DNA from: Saprospiraceae bacterium
GTDB lineage: Bacteria; Bacteroidota; Bacteroidia; Chitinophagales; Saprospiraceae
DNA: 34,288 nt
NCBI GenBank assembly: GCA_020848995.1
Contig: JADLHA010000033.1
Location: forward strand, 1-34,288
Direction: 5' to 3'
The notes beneath the pieces were generated by a model that had not been told where the DNA came from, searched no databases, and was given only the letters and a program-made list of their open reading frames with translations. Below, piece after piece: positions 1-10,305 of the stretch; within the stretch, counting starts at the first letter, position 1; the number at the start of each line of letters is the position of its first letter. The position numbers were made by a program, and so were the translations under genes.

Positions 1-16
1 AGGGAGGCAGCCCCTG

Positions 17-158
17 AGCAAAACAAGCCGAGGCGCAGCGAAGGAAGCTATGTGGAGCGATAACTGACTGAGCTGCAACGAAGGATTGTGAAGCTAAATT
101 CATTGAGCGCGTGAGCCTGTGCGGTCTGGCTGACGCAATTGGGGGTTTTTAGAAGTGC
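17..158 (+). repeat. Left copy of a 142-bp inverted repeat
   Basis: This non-coding segment is the reverse complement of 34140-34281, with only two differences in 142 positions (at 125 and 133). It contains two copies of an 11-mer, GCRRCGAAGGA, at 35-45 and 75-85, exactly 40 bp apart. I see no open frame, no terminal inverted repeats and no transposase. It lies downstream of clpX, outside any gene, and resembles a dispersed intergenic repeat. A MITE or REP-like element is possible, but the copy number in the genome cannot be seen from here. Confidence 0.9.
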
Positions 159-175
159 ACTAAAGTTTTGTAATA

Positions 176-202
176 TTATTTGTGCTGCGCGGCAACAAAT
201 AA
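176..202 (-). terminator. Hairpin downstream of clpX, possible terminator
   Basis: The arms TTATTTGT (176-183) and ACAAATAA (195-202) pair perfectly over 8 bp around a short GC-rich loop that may pair further. It lies about 45 bp beyond the clpX stop, where the tig-clpP-clpX transcript would end. There is no strong U-run after the hairpin on the minus strand, so the assignment rests on position and fold. Confidence 0.4.
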
Positions 203-247
203 AATCTTTGCAATATGACGAGTGGAGGACATCCTGTGAGGCCGCTC

Positions 248-1534
<1,287 letters not shown>

Positions 1535-1537
1535 GAA

Positions 1538-2227
1538 TCAACCTTTACGCGTGCGCAACAGGACTTCGTCAACGAGTCCGTAATCTCGGGCTTCTTCGGC
1601 GGTCATCCAGTTGTCGCGGTCACAGTCTTCCTCAATGCGCTCGTAAGCTTGTCCCGTGTGAGATGCCAGCACTTCATACAGCTCCTTCTTCATCGCCTTG
1701 ATCAACTTGTAGCTGATTTCCATGTCGCTGAACTGTCCCTGCATACCTCCTGAGGGCTGGTGAATCATCACGCGCGCATGTGGCAGGCAGGTGCGCTTTC
1801 CCTTGGTACCTGCACTCAGCAACACGGCGCCCATCGAGGCGGCAAGCCCCGTGCAAATGGTGGCCACATCCGGATTGACGTACTGCATGGTGTCGTATAT
1901 CCCCAAGCCGTCGATGACCGATCCTCCCGGGCTGTTGATGTACATCTGGATATCGCGCTTGGGATCCGCTGAATCCAGGAACAGCAACTGGGCCTGGATG
2001 ACATTGGCAACGTAGTCGTTGATGGGAACTCCCATGAAGATGATGCGGTCCATCATCAGCCGGCTGAATACATCCATCCCAACGACGTTGAGCTGGCGTT
2101 CTTCAATGACGGTAGGAGTAAACCCTTTGATGGATGGGATGGCAGACTCCATGTATTTGTCGAGGTGCATCTCCGACATTCCAAGGTGACGGGTTGCGTA
2201 TTTTTTGAATTCGTCCTGTGAAAACAT
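1538..2227 (-). CDS. clpP: ATP-dependent Clp protease proteolytic subunit ClpP
   Basis: ClpP is the tetradecameric serine peptidase that degrades substrates unfolded by ClpX. The 229-residue sequence has the catalytic triad: Ser131 in GLAASMGA, His156 in MIHQPSGG and Asp205 in DRDNW, with the same His-Asp spacing as the E. coli enzyme. The N-terminal extension before the conserved core is about 35 residues and may be removed by self-processing, as in E. coli. The gene lies between tig (28 bp upstream) and clpX (3 bp downstream). Confidence 0.97.
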   Translation of the reverse strand: MFSQDEFKKYATRHLGMSEMHLDKYMESAIPSIKGFTPTVIEERQLNVVGMDVFSRLMMDRIIFMGVPINDYVANVIQAQLLFLDSADPKRDIQMYINSPGGSVIDGLGIYDTMQYVNPDVATICTGLAASMGAVLLSAGTKGKRTCLPHARVMIHQPSGGMQGQFSDMEISYKLIKAMKKELYEVLASHTGQAYERIEEDCDRDNWMTAEEARDYGLVDEVLLRTRKG

Positions 2228-2255
2228 ATGGTAGTGCTTTTTAATCCGTGTTTGA

Positions 2256-3635
2256 TCAATGTTGGTGGGTGCGGTACTTTTCTGTTTTTTCGCGGAAGGC
2301 GTCCAGACTGAGCCGCTCTACGGGAATGTCGATGCGTCCCTTGATCCATTGCAAAGCCTTGCGGTTTTGTATTTCGCCGATGTACTGAAGCGCCTGCTCC
2401 TTGTTTTCCATGGTCTTTTGTGCAAGTTTGGCCCACGATTCAGGTGGAAGGTTAAACGATCCGTATTTGCCCTGAAGGTCTTCGATGATCTCATTCGCCA
2501 CCTCATCGTAAGAAATTTCGATCTGCTGGGTTTCCAGAATGTAGTCCCTCACGTGCTGCCAGCTCAGGCCTTCCTTAAAATGCAACAAGTCGTGGGCAAA
2601 GACGTCCTCCGGTTTTTCTTCCCAGGCTTTGAACGAACGCCGCAACCATTTTTCCAGAAAGGCGTCCGGATAGTTCAGGCCCGATTGAGTTGCTGCCAAT
2701 TTTGCCAACTCGATGTCGAGAAACTTTTCGGCCTCGACCGAAAAGGCTTTGGCGATGCCCTGTCGCAGCTTTTCCCGCAAGCCCTGTTCATCCACCACAT
2801 CCGTTTCTTCACCAAAGGCCTTTTTGTAGAGCGCCTCGTTGAGTTCTGCCGGACTTACGCGCAGAATGCCGGCAACCCGGCCCCGGAAGAGGTCGCCAAC
2901 CTGCCGGTCGCCCGCCTCCTGCTTTTCGATGTGGAGCAGGTACCGGTAAATGTCCTTCTCGCTGAGATCCTTTTCAACTTCGCGGATGTTGAACTCAAAC
3001 GCGTCGCCGACGGAAGCACCCACGAGTTTGTCGCGCATCGCATCGTGCAGGTTTTCCCCGATGAGGATGTTGAATTCCGTGACGACGCCGTCAGCAACCG
3101 CAGCTTCCCCTGCCCATTCCTCGGCTTCGATCTCAACGACGTCCCCTTCCTGGGCAGGTCCCTCCACTTCGGTGCGCTCCGAAAAGCGCTGGCGAAAACG
3201 CTTCACCTCCTCGTCAACCAGGGAGTCTTCCACTTCAATTTCAAAACGCATGGGCTTGAGGCCATCGATAAAATCAAAAGAGGACAGGCTGGGTGTGATG
3301 CCAACTTCAAAGTTGAACTGAAAGCGATTCCCGTCGCCGCTGAGCTGTTCATCTACTAACGGAAGCAGGTCTCCGAGAAAGTTGAGCTCGTTTTCCTTTC
3401 GGTAATCTTCTATGCTCTTGCTGAGCAGTTTCTGGAGCTGGTCTGCCTTGACTTCTTCCCCGTACAATTTGCGGATCATCGATTCCGGCGCCGTTCCCGG
3501 ACGGAAGCCCTTGAGATTTGCGTTTTTGCGGATCTTGTGAAGCTCCTGTTTTACCTGAGGTTCGTAATCCTCGGGTTCTATTGTCACCTTCAGGTAAAAA
3601 TGCTGCTCGCCTATGGGTTCAAGTGCAATGTTCAT
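2256..3635 (-). CDS. tig: Trigger factor (ribosome-associated chaperone)
   Basis: Trigger factor binds near the ribosome exit tunnel and shelters nascent chains. The protein is about 459 residues when started at the ATG at 3635; a TTG one codon upstream is also open, but ATG is preferred. The ribosome-binding signature is recognisable near residues 40-50 (LKGFRPGTAP, the counterpart of the GFRxGxxP motif), followed by a divergent middle domain and a long helical C-terminal domain. The middle PPIase-type domain is poorly conserved, as is typical in Bacteroidota. It is the first gene of the operon with clpP and clpX. Confidence 0.93.
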   Translation of the reverse strand: MNIALEPIGEQHFYLKVTIEPEDYEPQVKQELHKIRKNANLKGFRPGTAPESMIRKLYGEEVKADQLQKLLSKSIEDYRKENELNFLGDLLPLVDEQLSGDGNRFQFNFEVGITPSLSSFDFIDGLKPMRFEIEVEDSLVDEEVKRFRQRFSERTEVEGPAQEGDVVEIEAEEWAGEAAVADGVVTEFNILIGENLHDAMRDKLVGASVGDAFEFNIREVEKDLSEKDIYRYLLHIEKQEAGDRQVGDLFRGRVAGILRVSPAELNEALYKKAFGEETDVVDEQGLREKLRQGIAKAFSVEAEKFLDIELAKLAATQSGLNYPDAFLEKWLRRSFKAWEEKPEDVFAHDLLHFKEGLSWQHVRDYILETQQIEISYDEVANEIIEDLQGKYGSFNLPPESWAKLAQKTMENKEQALQYIGEIQNRKALQWIKGRIDIPVERLSLDAFREKTEKYRTHQH

Positions 3636-3698
3636 CAAACGTCAGATTGGCTTGAATGTTGGAAAAACAACGGGCATCCGGCAAAGGTTGCCACCGTG

Positions 3699-3780
3699 TG
3701 CGGGCGGAGGGAGTCGAACCCACACACCTTTCGGCACCAGATCCTAAGTCTGGCGTGTCTGCCAGTTTCACCACGCCCGC
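3699..3780 (-). tRNA. tRNA-Leu (anticodon UAG)
   Basis: On the minus strand the acceptor arms GCGGGCG (3774-3780) and CGCCCGC (3700-3706) pair perfectly, with A as the discriminator base. The anticodon stem CCAGA/TCTGG encloses the loop CTTAGGA, giving anticodon TAG (reads CUA, leucine). The T loop carries GGTTCGACTCC. The length of 82 nt with an extended variable arm fits a class II tRNA-Leu. The 3' CCA is not encoded. It lies upstream of tig in the same orientation. Confidence 0.95.
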
Positions 3781-3930
3781 AAAAGCGCTGCAAAGGTAAT
3801 CATTCAGGGCTTTCGTGAGGGGAGCGGGGATTTATTGTATAAAAATTAAATATTATGTATAAAGCATTGACTGATAGGTATATGTAAATTTTATAGATGA
3901 GTCGTTGCATTTTCGGAACAAGAATTGTGG

Positions 3931-3938
3931 TAATTTTG
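3931..3938 (+). promoter_or_regulatory. Candidate Bacteroidota -7 promoter element for rel
   Basis: TAATTTTG matches the Bacteroidota -7 consensus TAnnTTTG exactly. A TTG at 3905-3907 could be the -33 element, although the 23-nt spacer is slightly long. The element ends 10 bp before the ATG at 3949, so transcription would start only a few nucleotides upstream of the coding region. Confidence 0.45.
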
Positions 3939-3948
3939 TCTTTACAGT

Positions 3949-6198
3949 ATGCAATCAGTTGCACCGTTAAATCCATTGGTCACTGCCCGGGAGGAGCTGG
4001 ATCACCGCCTGATCAGGGCGGCCTACCGCCGTCTTTTGCGTGCGCTGGGCAAGCACCCTATGGCTGCGGAAGACAAAAAGCAGATCCGCGAAGCGTTCGA
4101 GTTCGCCATGAAGGCCCACAGCAGCCAACGGCGCAAATCGGGAGAACCCTACATAACCCATCCCCTGGAAGTTGCGCGCATCTGTTTTGAAGAGATCGGC
4201 CTTGGCCCGACTGCGGTGGTGGCAGCCATCCTGCACGATACGGTTGAGGACACACCCGTCGAACTGGCCGATGTTCACCAGCGCTTCGGACCCAAAATCG
4301 CCAAGATCGTCGACGGCCTGACAAAACTTGACGGCCTATACAACGTCGAAAGTCCCCAGGCCGAAAATTTCAAAAAGGTTCTGTCCACCCTGCTCGACGA
4401 CGTGCGCGTCATTCTGATCAAGATGGCTGACCGCCTGCACAACCTGCGCACCATCGACGTCATGTCGCGTACCAAGCAGTTGAAAATTGCTGCTGAGACC
4501 TCTTACATTTACGCGCCCCTCGCGCACCGGCTTGGGCTCTACAACCTCAAGTCGGAGTTTACCGACCTCTGTCTGAAGATCAACGAACCTGAACTCTACA
4601 CGGAGATCGGCGAGAAACTTCGCCAGACGCAAAAGGACCGCAATAAGTTCATCAATGACTTCATCCGGCCACTCAAGAATGTGATCGATCCGCTCGGGAT
4701 CCCCTACAAAATTTACGGTCGCCCGAAGTCCGTTTCTTCGATCGCCAACAAGATCAAAACCAAAAGGGTTGCATTCGAAGAGGTGTACGACCTGTTTGCA
4801 GTCCGCATCGTACTCGACGTACCGGTTGAGAAGGAAAAGTCGGCCTGCTGGCTGGTTTATTCCATCGTTACCGACGTACATCGTCCGATCCCCGAGCGCC
4901 TGAAAGATTGGATCACTACGCCAAAGTCGAATGGGTACGAATCCCTGCACACCACGGTGATCGGTCCGGGAGGCCGTTACGTCGAGGTCCAGATCCGTTC
5001 GCGCCGCATGGACGAAATTGCCGAAAAGGGCTTTGCCGCCCACTGGAAATACAAAGACATCGGCACCATGCAAACGGTGTACGACCACTGGTTCGATAAC
5101 ATCCGCGACGTTTTGGAAACGCCTCACAACGACGCAATCGAATTTTTAAACGACTTTAAATCCAACTTATACGGGGAGGAAGTTTACGTATACACCCCAA
5201 AGGGCGAGATGCGGGTGCTGCCCAAGGGCGCTACGGTACTCGATTTTGCCTTTAGCATACACACCGAACTGGGATGCCACGCAACGGCATTTAAGGTCAA
5301 CAACAAGTTGGTGCCAATGGGGCAGCAACTTGCAAATGGAGACCAGGTGGTGGTTCACGTCAACCGCAATCAAAAGCCAACCGAAGACTGGCTTAAGCTC
5401 GTCGTGACGGGAAAGGCTCGCTCCCGGATCAGGGCTGCGTTGAAAGAGGAACAAAAGAAGCTGGCGGACATGGGGCGCGAGATCCTGGAACGCAAGTTGA
5501 GAAACAATAAGCTGGAAGCAGATGAAAACGTCGATCTGCTGATGCGCAGCCTTGGTTATAAAACCCGCTCAGACCTTTTCCAGGCCATTGGAGATGGCAA
5601 AGTGGACGTTGCTGAGAATCTCCGCGGATTTGACATCGAACGGGGGCGACTCGTCGAGCGGCGAGAAGCGCTGCCCGAGCCGGCTCCAAGGGAGATTGGA
5701 CCAAAACCCGGGATGGATGCAGACCGGACGTCCGAAGGAATTCTCATCAACGGTGAGCCGGGTCGACAATACCACTACAGCCTGGCCAACTGTTGCAATC
5801 CCGTCCACGGCGACGAAATCTTTGCCTATGTCACTGCCAGCAGTGGCGTCCGGATACATCGTGCAAATTGTCCCAATGCGGAGCACCTCATGGTTAACCA
5901 CGGCTACCGCATCCTCAAAGCCGAATGGTCTGATCTGGTCACCGATACCTTCACTGCGGAACTTCTGATCCAGGGCATTGACTCCGGCCCCGGCGTCATT
6001 GAGCGACTGACTCACCATATTTCCACCAAACTGGGAGTGAACATCACCTCCTTTAGCATCCACGGGCATCAGGGAACCTTCGAGGGCCGCATTGGATTGG
6101 TCGTCAATAACAAAGCGCACCTCAACCTCATCATCAAGGCTCTGGAGCAGCTTCCCGGCATCAGTGCAGTCCAGCGCACCGATACACCGGCCACCTAA
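3949..6198 (+). CDS. rel: Bifunctional (p)ppGpp synthetase/hydrolase, RelA/SpoT family
   Basis: This 749-residue enzyme makes and degrades the stringent-response alarmone (p)ppGpp in the cytoplasm. The N-terminal hydrolase domain keeps its metal-binding residues (His57, His96-Asp97 in ILHDTVEDT), so hydrolysis is probably active. The synthetase domain follows with the GRPKSVSSIANK motif near residue 260. A TGS domain spans about 411-480 (EVYVYTPKGE) and an ACT domain covers the last 75 residues. Full length with both active sites intact argues for a bifunctional Rel rather than a RelA-only synthetase. It is transcribed divergently from the tRNA/tig operon. Confidence 0.95.
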   Translation: MQSVAPLNPLVTAREELDHRLIRAAYRRLLRALGKHPMAAEDKKQIREAFEFAMKAHSSQRRKSGEPYITHPLEVARICFEEIGLGPTAVVAAILHDTVEDTPVELADVHQRFGPKIAKIVDGLTKLDGLYNVESPQAENFKKVLSTLLDDVRVILIKMADRLHNLRTIDVMSRTKQLKIAAETSYIYAPLAHRLGLYNLKSEFTDLCLKINEPELYTEIGEKLRQTQKDRNKFINDFIRPLKNVIDPLGIPYKIYGRPKSVSSIANKIKTKRVAFEEVYDLFAVRIVLDVPVEKEKSACWLVYSIVTDVHRPIPERLKDWITTPKSNGYESLHTTVIGPGGRYVEVQIRSRRMDEIAEKGFAAHWKYKDIGTMQTVYDHWFDNIRDVLETPHNDAIEFLNDFKSNLYGEEVYVYTPKGEMRVLPKGATVLDFAFSIHTELGCHATAFKVNNKLVPMGQQLANGDQVVVHVNRNQKPTEDWLKLVVTGKARSRIRAALKEEQKKLADMGREILERKLRNNKLEADENVDLLMRSLGYKTRSDLFQAIGDGKVDVAENLRGFDIERGRLVERREALPEPAPREIGPKPGMDADRTSEGILINGEPGRQYHYSLANCCNPVHGDEIFAYVTASSGVRIHRANCPNAEHLMVNHGYRILKAEWSDLVTDTFTAELLIQGIDSGPGVIERLTHHISTKLGVNITSFSIHGHQGTFEGRIGLVVNNKAHLNLIIKALEQLPGISAVQRTDTPAT

Positions 6199-6332
6199 GA
6201 CCCCGAAGGGCCAACTCATTTTTTTTTCATTCAAGAAACCATCGCCAGAGATGACCGGCCGTGGCCTGATCTGCACCATCGTTTTCATTTGGTTCCGCCG
6301 GATTGTCTATCTTTATTCCCAGCGTGGTAAGT

Positions 6333-7973
6333 ATGCAAAATCAAGGAGGGCAGGCCCATTCGGAAGTACATTGCGACTACCTCGTGATCGGTTCGGGTTT
6401 TGGGGGCTCCGTGGCCGCAATGCGTCTGGCAGAAAAAGGATACCGCGTCATCGTACTCGAGCAGGGCAAGCGATGGAGTGCAGAAGATTTTCCAAAGAGC
6501 AACTGGAATTTTAAGCGCCACCTCTGGGTTCCACGGCTGGGCTGGAAGGGCATTCTCAGCATGCACGTTTTCCGGGATCTCTTTGTCGTAAGCGGAGTTG
6601 GCGTAGGCGGGGGATCGCTGGTGTATGCCAACGCACACATGATCCCGGATGATGGTTTTTTTGAACACCCCTCCTGGGCGGACCTGGGAGACTGGAAAAC
6701 CCGGCTGGAACCCCATTATCGCATGGCCCGCACCATGTTGGGCAGTGAGCGTTTTGATGAGGAATTTTCCGAAGACCTCGCGTTGCGTGAAATTGCAACT
6801 GAAGCTGGACGGGAATCCTGTTATGGTCACGTAGATGCTGTTGGCATTTATCTCAAAGGACCGGATGGCGATCCCTATTTTGGCGGACTGGGGCCTTGGC
6901 GAAAGGCCTGTGTACAATGTGCTGGATGCATGATCGGATGCCGGCATCATGCCAAAAATTCCCTGGACAAAAATTATCTGTGGCTGGCCGAACGGGTGTT
7001 CGGAGCCAGGATTCATGCGGAGACCCGCGCAGACTCCATTGCCCCGGATCCGGGAGGTGGCTACCGGGTGTTGGCATATCGCACAAATCAAAACAAAAGG
7101 AGCGGAGCAATAGTATATTACAGCAAAGCGGTCGTCGTCAGCGCGGGCGTTTTGGGAACCATGAAGCTGCTCATGCGGCAAAAACATGAGCTGAAGACCC
7201 TTCCCGCGATCAGCGACCGTCTTGGAGATCGCGTGCTGACGAATTCGGAAATGATCTGTGGCGTGACAGCCGCAAACGGCAAACTCAACCACGGCATTGC
7301 CATCAGCACCGCTTACCGGCCCGACGCAAAGACCTGTGTGGAGCTGTGCAAATACCCCAACGGATCCGGCGCGATGTTCTTCCTGGCAACCATGGCTGCC
7401 GGCGGGAGTTCGACCGCAAGGCGCGTGTTCAACTGGGTAGGGCAGATGGCGCGGCATCCAATTCGCTGGGCGAGGAGCTGGTTTCAAAAAGACCGGGCTC
7501 AAACCAGCATTCTGTTGCTCGTCATGCAGACCCTCCCGGGTTCGATGAAATTCAAATGGAAGCCAGGCTGGTTCGGGAAACGCATGCAGTTGTGCAACCA
7601 TACGACCTCCGGGGTAAAATCCTTTCTCCCGGAAGGGCAAAGCATCATGGACGCCTATGCCAAAAAGGTCGGAGGGGTGGCGCAAAATGCGGCTTTGGAA
7701 CTCTTCCTTGGTAAGGCGACTACCGCCCATCTGCTGGGTGGTTGCCCTATGGGTGCCGATGCAAACAGTGGGGTCGTGAACGATGCATTTGAAGTACACG
7801 GATACCCGGGACTCTATGTGCTCGACGGGTCCATCGTTCCAGCCAACCCCGGCGTCAATCCATCGCTGACCATCACCGCAGTGAGCGAATACGCCCTGTC
7901 CCTGATCCCTCCCCACCCTGAAGCTTCCGGCATTGCGCTGGAAGCCTTGATTCGCGACCAGAAATTGAACTAA
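6333..7973 (+). CDS. GMC-family FAD-dependent oxidoreductase, cholesterol-oxidase-like branch
   Basis: This is a flavin-dependent alcohol or sugar oxidoreductase of unknown substrate. With the ATG at 6333 (a TTG ten codons upstream is less likely) it has 546 residues. The FAD-binding motif GSGFGG lies at 20-25, and a GVGVGGGSL glycine-rich stretch follows. A cysteine cluster near 193-207 (CxxCxxCxxxC) is typical of the branch containing cholesterol-oxidase-like proteins. The C-terminal substrate/FAD region has HLLGGCPMG and NPSLTI, with the His and Asn expected at the active site. No signal peptide is evident. A possible promoter (TTTG at 6288, TATCTTTA at 6308-6315, spacer 16) precedes it. 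Two membrane proteins and a cytochrome c follow, suggesting electron delivery to the respiratory chain. Confidence 0.85.
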   Translation: MQNQGGQAHSEVHCDYLVIGSGFGGSVAAMRLAEKGYRVIVLEQGKRWSAEDFPKSNWNFKRHLWVPRLGWKGILSMHVFRDLFVVSGVGVGGGSLVYANAHMIPDDGFFEHPSWADLGDWKTRLEPHYRMARTMLGSERFDEEFSEDLALREIATEAGRESCYGHVDAVGIYLKGPDGDPYFGGLGPWRKACVQCAGCMIGCRHHAKNSLDKNYLWLAERVFGARIHAETRADSIAPDPGGGYRVLAYRTNQNKRSGAIVYYSKAVVVSAGVLGTMKLLMRQKHELKTLPAISDRLGDRVLTNSEMICGVTAANGKLNHGIAISTAYRPDAKTCVELCKYPNGSGAMFFLATMAAGGSSTARRVFNWVGQMARHPIRWARSWFQKDRAQTSILLLVMQTLPGSMKFKWKPGWFGKRMQLCNHTTSGVKSFLPEGQSIMDAYAKKVGGVAQNAALELFLGKATTAHLLGGCPMGADANSGVVNDAFEVHGYPGLYVLDGSIVPANPGVNPSLTITAVSEYALSLIPPHPEASGIALEALIRDQKLN

Positions 7974-8074
7974 GGCTTTTGAGCGCATGCAGGCTTACAG
8001 CCATGAGTTCAGATGTCCGCTGTGTCCAATTTTACCGCGTACCGTCGACCTATTTTCGCGTTAAAACCCAGCTC

Positions 8075-8785
8075 ATGGAGAACAAACCGTCAAACGCGCA
8101 AGGATCGATTCAACGCACTACCGGTTGGCTGTCTATAGCGTCCGGGCTGATCGCCCTGGTCAGCTATTATCTCGTAGCCGCATCCGTGCATTTTAATTTT
8201 GAATTTTTTTCAAATCCGGCCATAGTCTTTCAGGGCCAGCCCGTTGACCGCGGAATGCTGCGATGGAGCATGATCGCCGATGTGTTTGGCTATTACCTGT
8301 TGCTGTTGCCGCTGATGTTTTTTTTAGGGCGACAAATGGATGCGCATACACCCTGGAGTGGAATCGTTCGCTTCCTGGGAACGAGTTACGTTCTGATGGG
8401 TGCCGCCGGAGCCAGCGTGCTGGCCGTGGTATGGCCATTTCTCCTCGACGCGCACTCTGCGGCAGATGCATCCTTGCAGCCTTCAATCGCCTTGTTGTTT
8501 CAAACCAGCGCTCAGGGTGTGGTGACCGGAATTTGGAACCTGCTCGACGGATTATTGGGGGGCGCCTGGTGGATTGCAGTGAGCTGGTTTTTGCTGAATC
8601 GCATGAAATTTTTAGCTTATCTGGGTTTGCTAACCGGTATGTTCTCATTGTTGGATGCTGTGGGAAACATGCTGGAATGGAAAGCACTTGCTGACATCTC
8701 CGTAAATGCATACCTTGTGCTGGCCCCTGTCTGGGCAATGTTCGCGGGCGCAGCCCTGCTCAGAAGGAGGGATCTTTTTGTTTGA
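8075..8785 (+). CDS. Multi-pass membrane protein of unknown function (DUF4386-like appearance)
   Basis: The 236-residue protein has about six hydrophobic segments, beginning with IASGLIALVSYYLVAASV after a polar N-terminus of some 25 residues. An upstream TTG at 7979 would add 32 residues of low-hydrophobicity sequence with no support, so the ATG at 8075 is used. I cannot recognise a catalytic motif. The topology and the pattern of short loops recall the DUF4386 family of small membrane proteins, but this is a weak impression. It lies between the GMC oxidoreductase and a second membrane protein and may belong to the same transcript. Confidence 0.6.
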   Translation: MENKPSNAQGSIQRTTGWLSIASGLIALVSYYLVAASVHFNFEFFSNPAIVFQGQPVDRGMLRWSMIADVFGYYLLLLPLMFFLGRQMDAHTPWSGIVRFLGTSYVLMGAAGASVLAVVWPFLLDAHSAADASLQPSIALLFQTSAQGVVTGIWNLLDGLLGGAWWIAVSWFLLNRMKFLAYLGLLTGMFSLLDAVGNMLEWKALADISVNAYLVLAPVWAMFAGAALLRRRDLFV

Positions 8786-8800
8786 GCTAAAAACATCTTT

Positions 8801-9334
8801 ATGAGTCTTGATGGTACACCAAGGGTTTTGTTTTTGATCGCCTTAGGATTTGCCCTGAATTTTATCATGGGCGTTGCAGGAAGCATGTTCTCTCCGGAAT
8901 CCCTGTACCAAATGATGTGCTGGCAAATTGGGGATACCATGGCACTGATGGCCTGCGTCCTTTCTGCACGCTATCTGTCCGATAGAAAAATGCCCTTCCC
9001 CTCCGATGGCTTCAACGTACTGGCCATCGCCTATGGCGTTTCATTTGCGTCGAGTTCTCTAAACGCAGTCAACGAAGACGTAATGGCTTCCGCAGCCCTT
9101 CCGCTCGTCCCCGCATTGTGCATCATCGGCACCTGCAGCTTGTTTCCGTTGTGGCTCCGCATCGCAACGGCCTCGGTGGGCATACCCTTTTTGTTCATCT
9201 ATAAAAACGTCATTCAGGAAACCTATCATCACGACAACCCCAGCAATGCGACAGCTTATATTGGCTTACAGACGCTTGGTTTGTTGTGGACTTACTATTT
9301 TTATCTCGACAATCGAAAAACCAAACTCGCATGA
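8801..9334 (+). CDS. Small integral membrane protein, unknown function
   Basis: This 177-residue protein has five to six hydrophobic segments filling nearly all its length (for example VLFLIALGFALNFIMGVAG near the N-terminus) and a short basic C-terminus. No known motif is visible. Its stop codon overlaps the start of the cytochrome c gene as ATGA, so the two are translationally coupled. It could help anchor the cytochrome or the oxidoreductase, but the sequence alone does not show this. Confidence 0.6.
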   Translation: MSLDGTPRVLFLIALGFALNFIMGVAGSMFSPESLYQMMCWQIGDTMALMACVLSARYLSDRKMPFPSDGFNVLAIAYGVSFASSSLNAVNEDVMASAALPLVPALCIIGTCSLFPLWLRIATASVGIPFLFIYKNVIQETYHHDNPSNATAYIGLQTLGLLWTYYFYLDNRKTKLA

Positions 9335-10305
9335 AACGCATATTAAAGTTCGCTGGCTACCTGGTCGTCGTGGTCGTCGTGGGCATTGCCCTTTTGTTGA
9401 CCTACGTAAAGACCATGCTTCCTGATGTTGGGAATGCTCCCGACCTGAATGTAGAGAAAAGCGAAGCGCAAATTGAGCGCGGACGCTACCTGGCCAATCA
9501 CGTGATGGTCTGTATGGACTGCCACTCAAAGCGGGATTGGACCCGGTATTCCGGCCCGCTCGTCGAAGGCACGCTCGGTCAGGGAGGTGAAGTGTTTGAC
9601 CAGAATATGGGCTTTCCCGGAAAATTCGTGGCCAGCAACATCAGTCCACATGGCGTTGGCAACTGGACGGACGGGGAGATTTTCAGAGCCGTTGCATCGG
9701 GAGTGGGCAGGGATGGCAGACCCTTATTTCCTATTATGCCCTACCCGAATGCTGCCCAACTGGACGAGTCGGATATCCACGCCGTGATCGCTTATTTGCG
9801 CACCCTCGCACCGGTTGCCAACGACCCTCCTGCATCCAAAGCTGATTTTCCAATGAACTTCATCATTCACACCATCCCGGCTAAACCTAATTTTCAAAAA
9901 ATGCCACCGGCTTCCGACCGCCTTGCGCACGGTCGTTACCTGGTCACTGCAGCAGGGTGCCGCGATTGTCACACGCGCCAGGAAAAGGGCAAGTTCGTAG
10001 GGCCGGATTTCGGTGGTGGTTTTGCCTTCCATTTTCCCGACGGGTCGGTAACTACCTCCTCCAATATTACCCCACACGCTACAGGCATTGGCAATTGGCC
10101 GGAGGAGCAATTCGTGATGCGCTTCAAGCAGTATGTGGATTCGGGATACGTTGCTCCTCGGGTAGCTGCAGGAGAAAAACAAACCCCCATGCCATGGACT
10201 ATGTATGCCGGAATGACCAACGAGGACCTTTCTGCCATGTATGCATATCTGAAGACCCTTACCCCGGTTGACAACTCCGTCGTGCAGTTCACATCGGGAA
10301 AGTAG
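9331..10305 (+). CDS. Membrane-anchored dihaem cytochrome c
   Basis: The 324-residue protein starts with a hydrophobic anchor (about residues 7-26) and then carries two haem-c sites, CMDCH at 61-65 and CRDCH at 210-214. It would therefore face the periplasm with two covalently bound haems. This two-domain arrangement resembles the cytochrome subunits that accept electrons from periplasmic or membrane alcohol dehydrogenases. The start is the ATG overlapping the preceding stop codon. With the GMC oxidoreductase upstream it probably passes electrons from substrate oxidation to a terminal oxidase, although the GMC protein has no visible export signal. Confidence 0.85.
   Translation: MKRILKFAGYLVVVVVVGIALLLTYVKTMLPDVGNAPDLNVEKSEAQIERGRYLANHVMVCMDCHSKRDWTRYSGPLVEGTLGQGGEVFDQNMGFPGKFVASNISPHGVGNWTDGEIFRAVASGVGRDGRPLFPIMPYPNAAQLDESDIHAVIAYLRTLAPVANDPPASKADFPMNFIIHTIPAKPNFQKMPPASDRLAHGRYLVTAAGCRDCHTRQEKGKFVGPDFGGGFAFHFPDGSVTTSSNITPHATGIGNWPEEQFVMRFKQYVDSGYVAPRVAAGEKQTPMPWTMYAGMTNEDLSAMYAYLKTLTPVDNSVVQFTSGK

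Noticed and set aside
6199-6332. Rho-independent terminator after rel
   Set aside because: There is a T9 run, but the only hairpin before it is a 3-bp CCC/GGG stem, too short to call.
6989-7002. Exact match to the recurrent palindrome inside the GMC gene
   Set aside because: It is a GC-rich version in ordinary coding sequence with no other site nearby in the first 10 kb, and may be chance. It is mentioned in the motif finding as a caution.
6285-7988. Minus-strand open frame of 567 codons opposite the GMC oxidoreductase
   Set aside because: It has no recognisable domain, while the plus-strand frame has clear FAD motifs. Long antisense frames of this kind occur also opposite clpX, tig and the TrpB2 gene and reflect codon bias.
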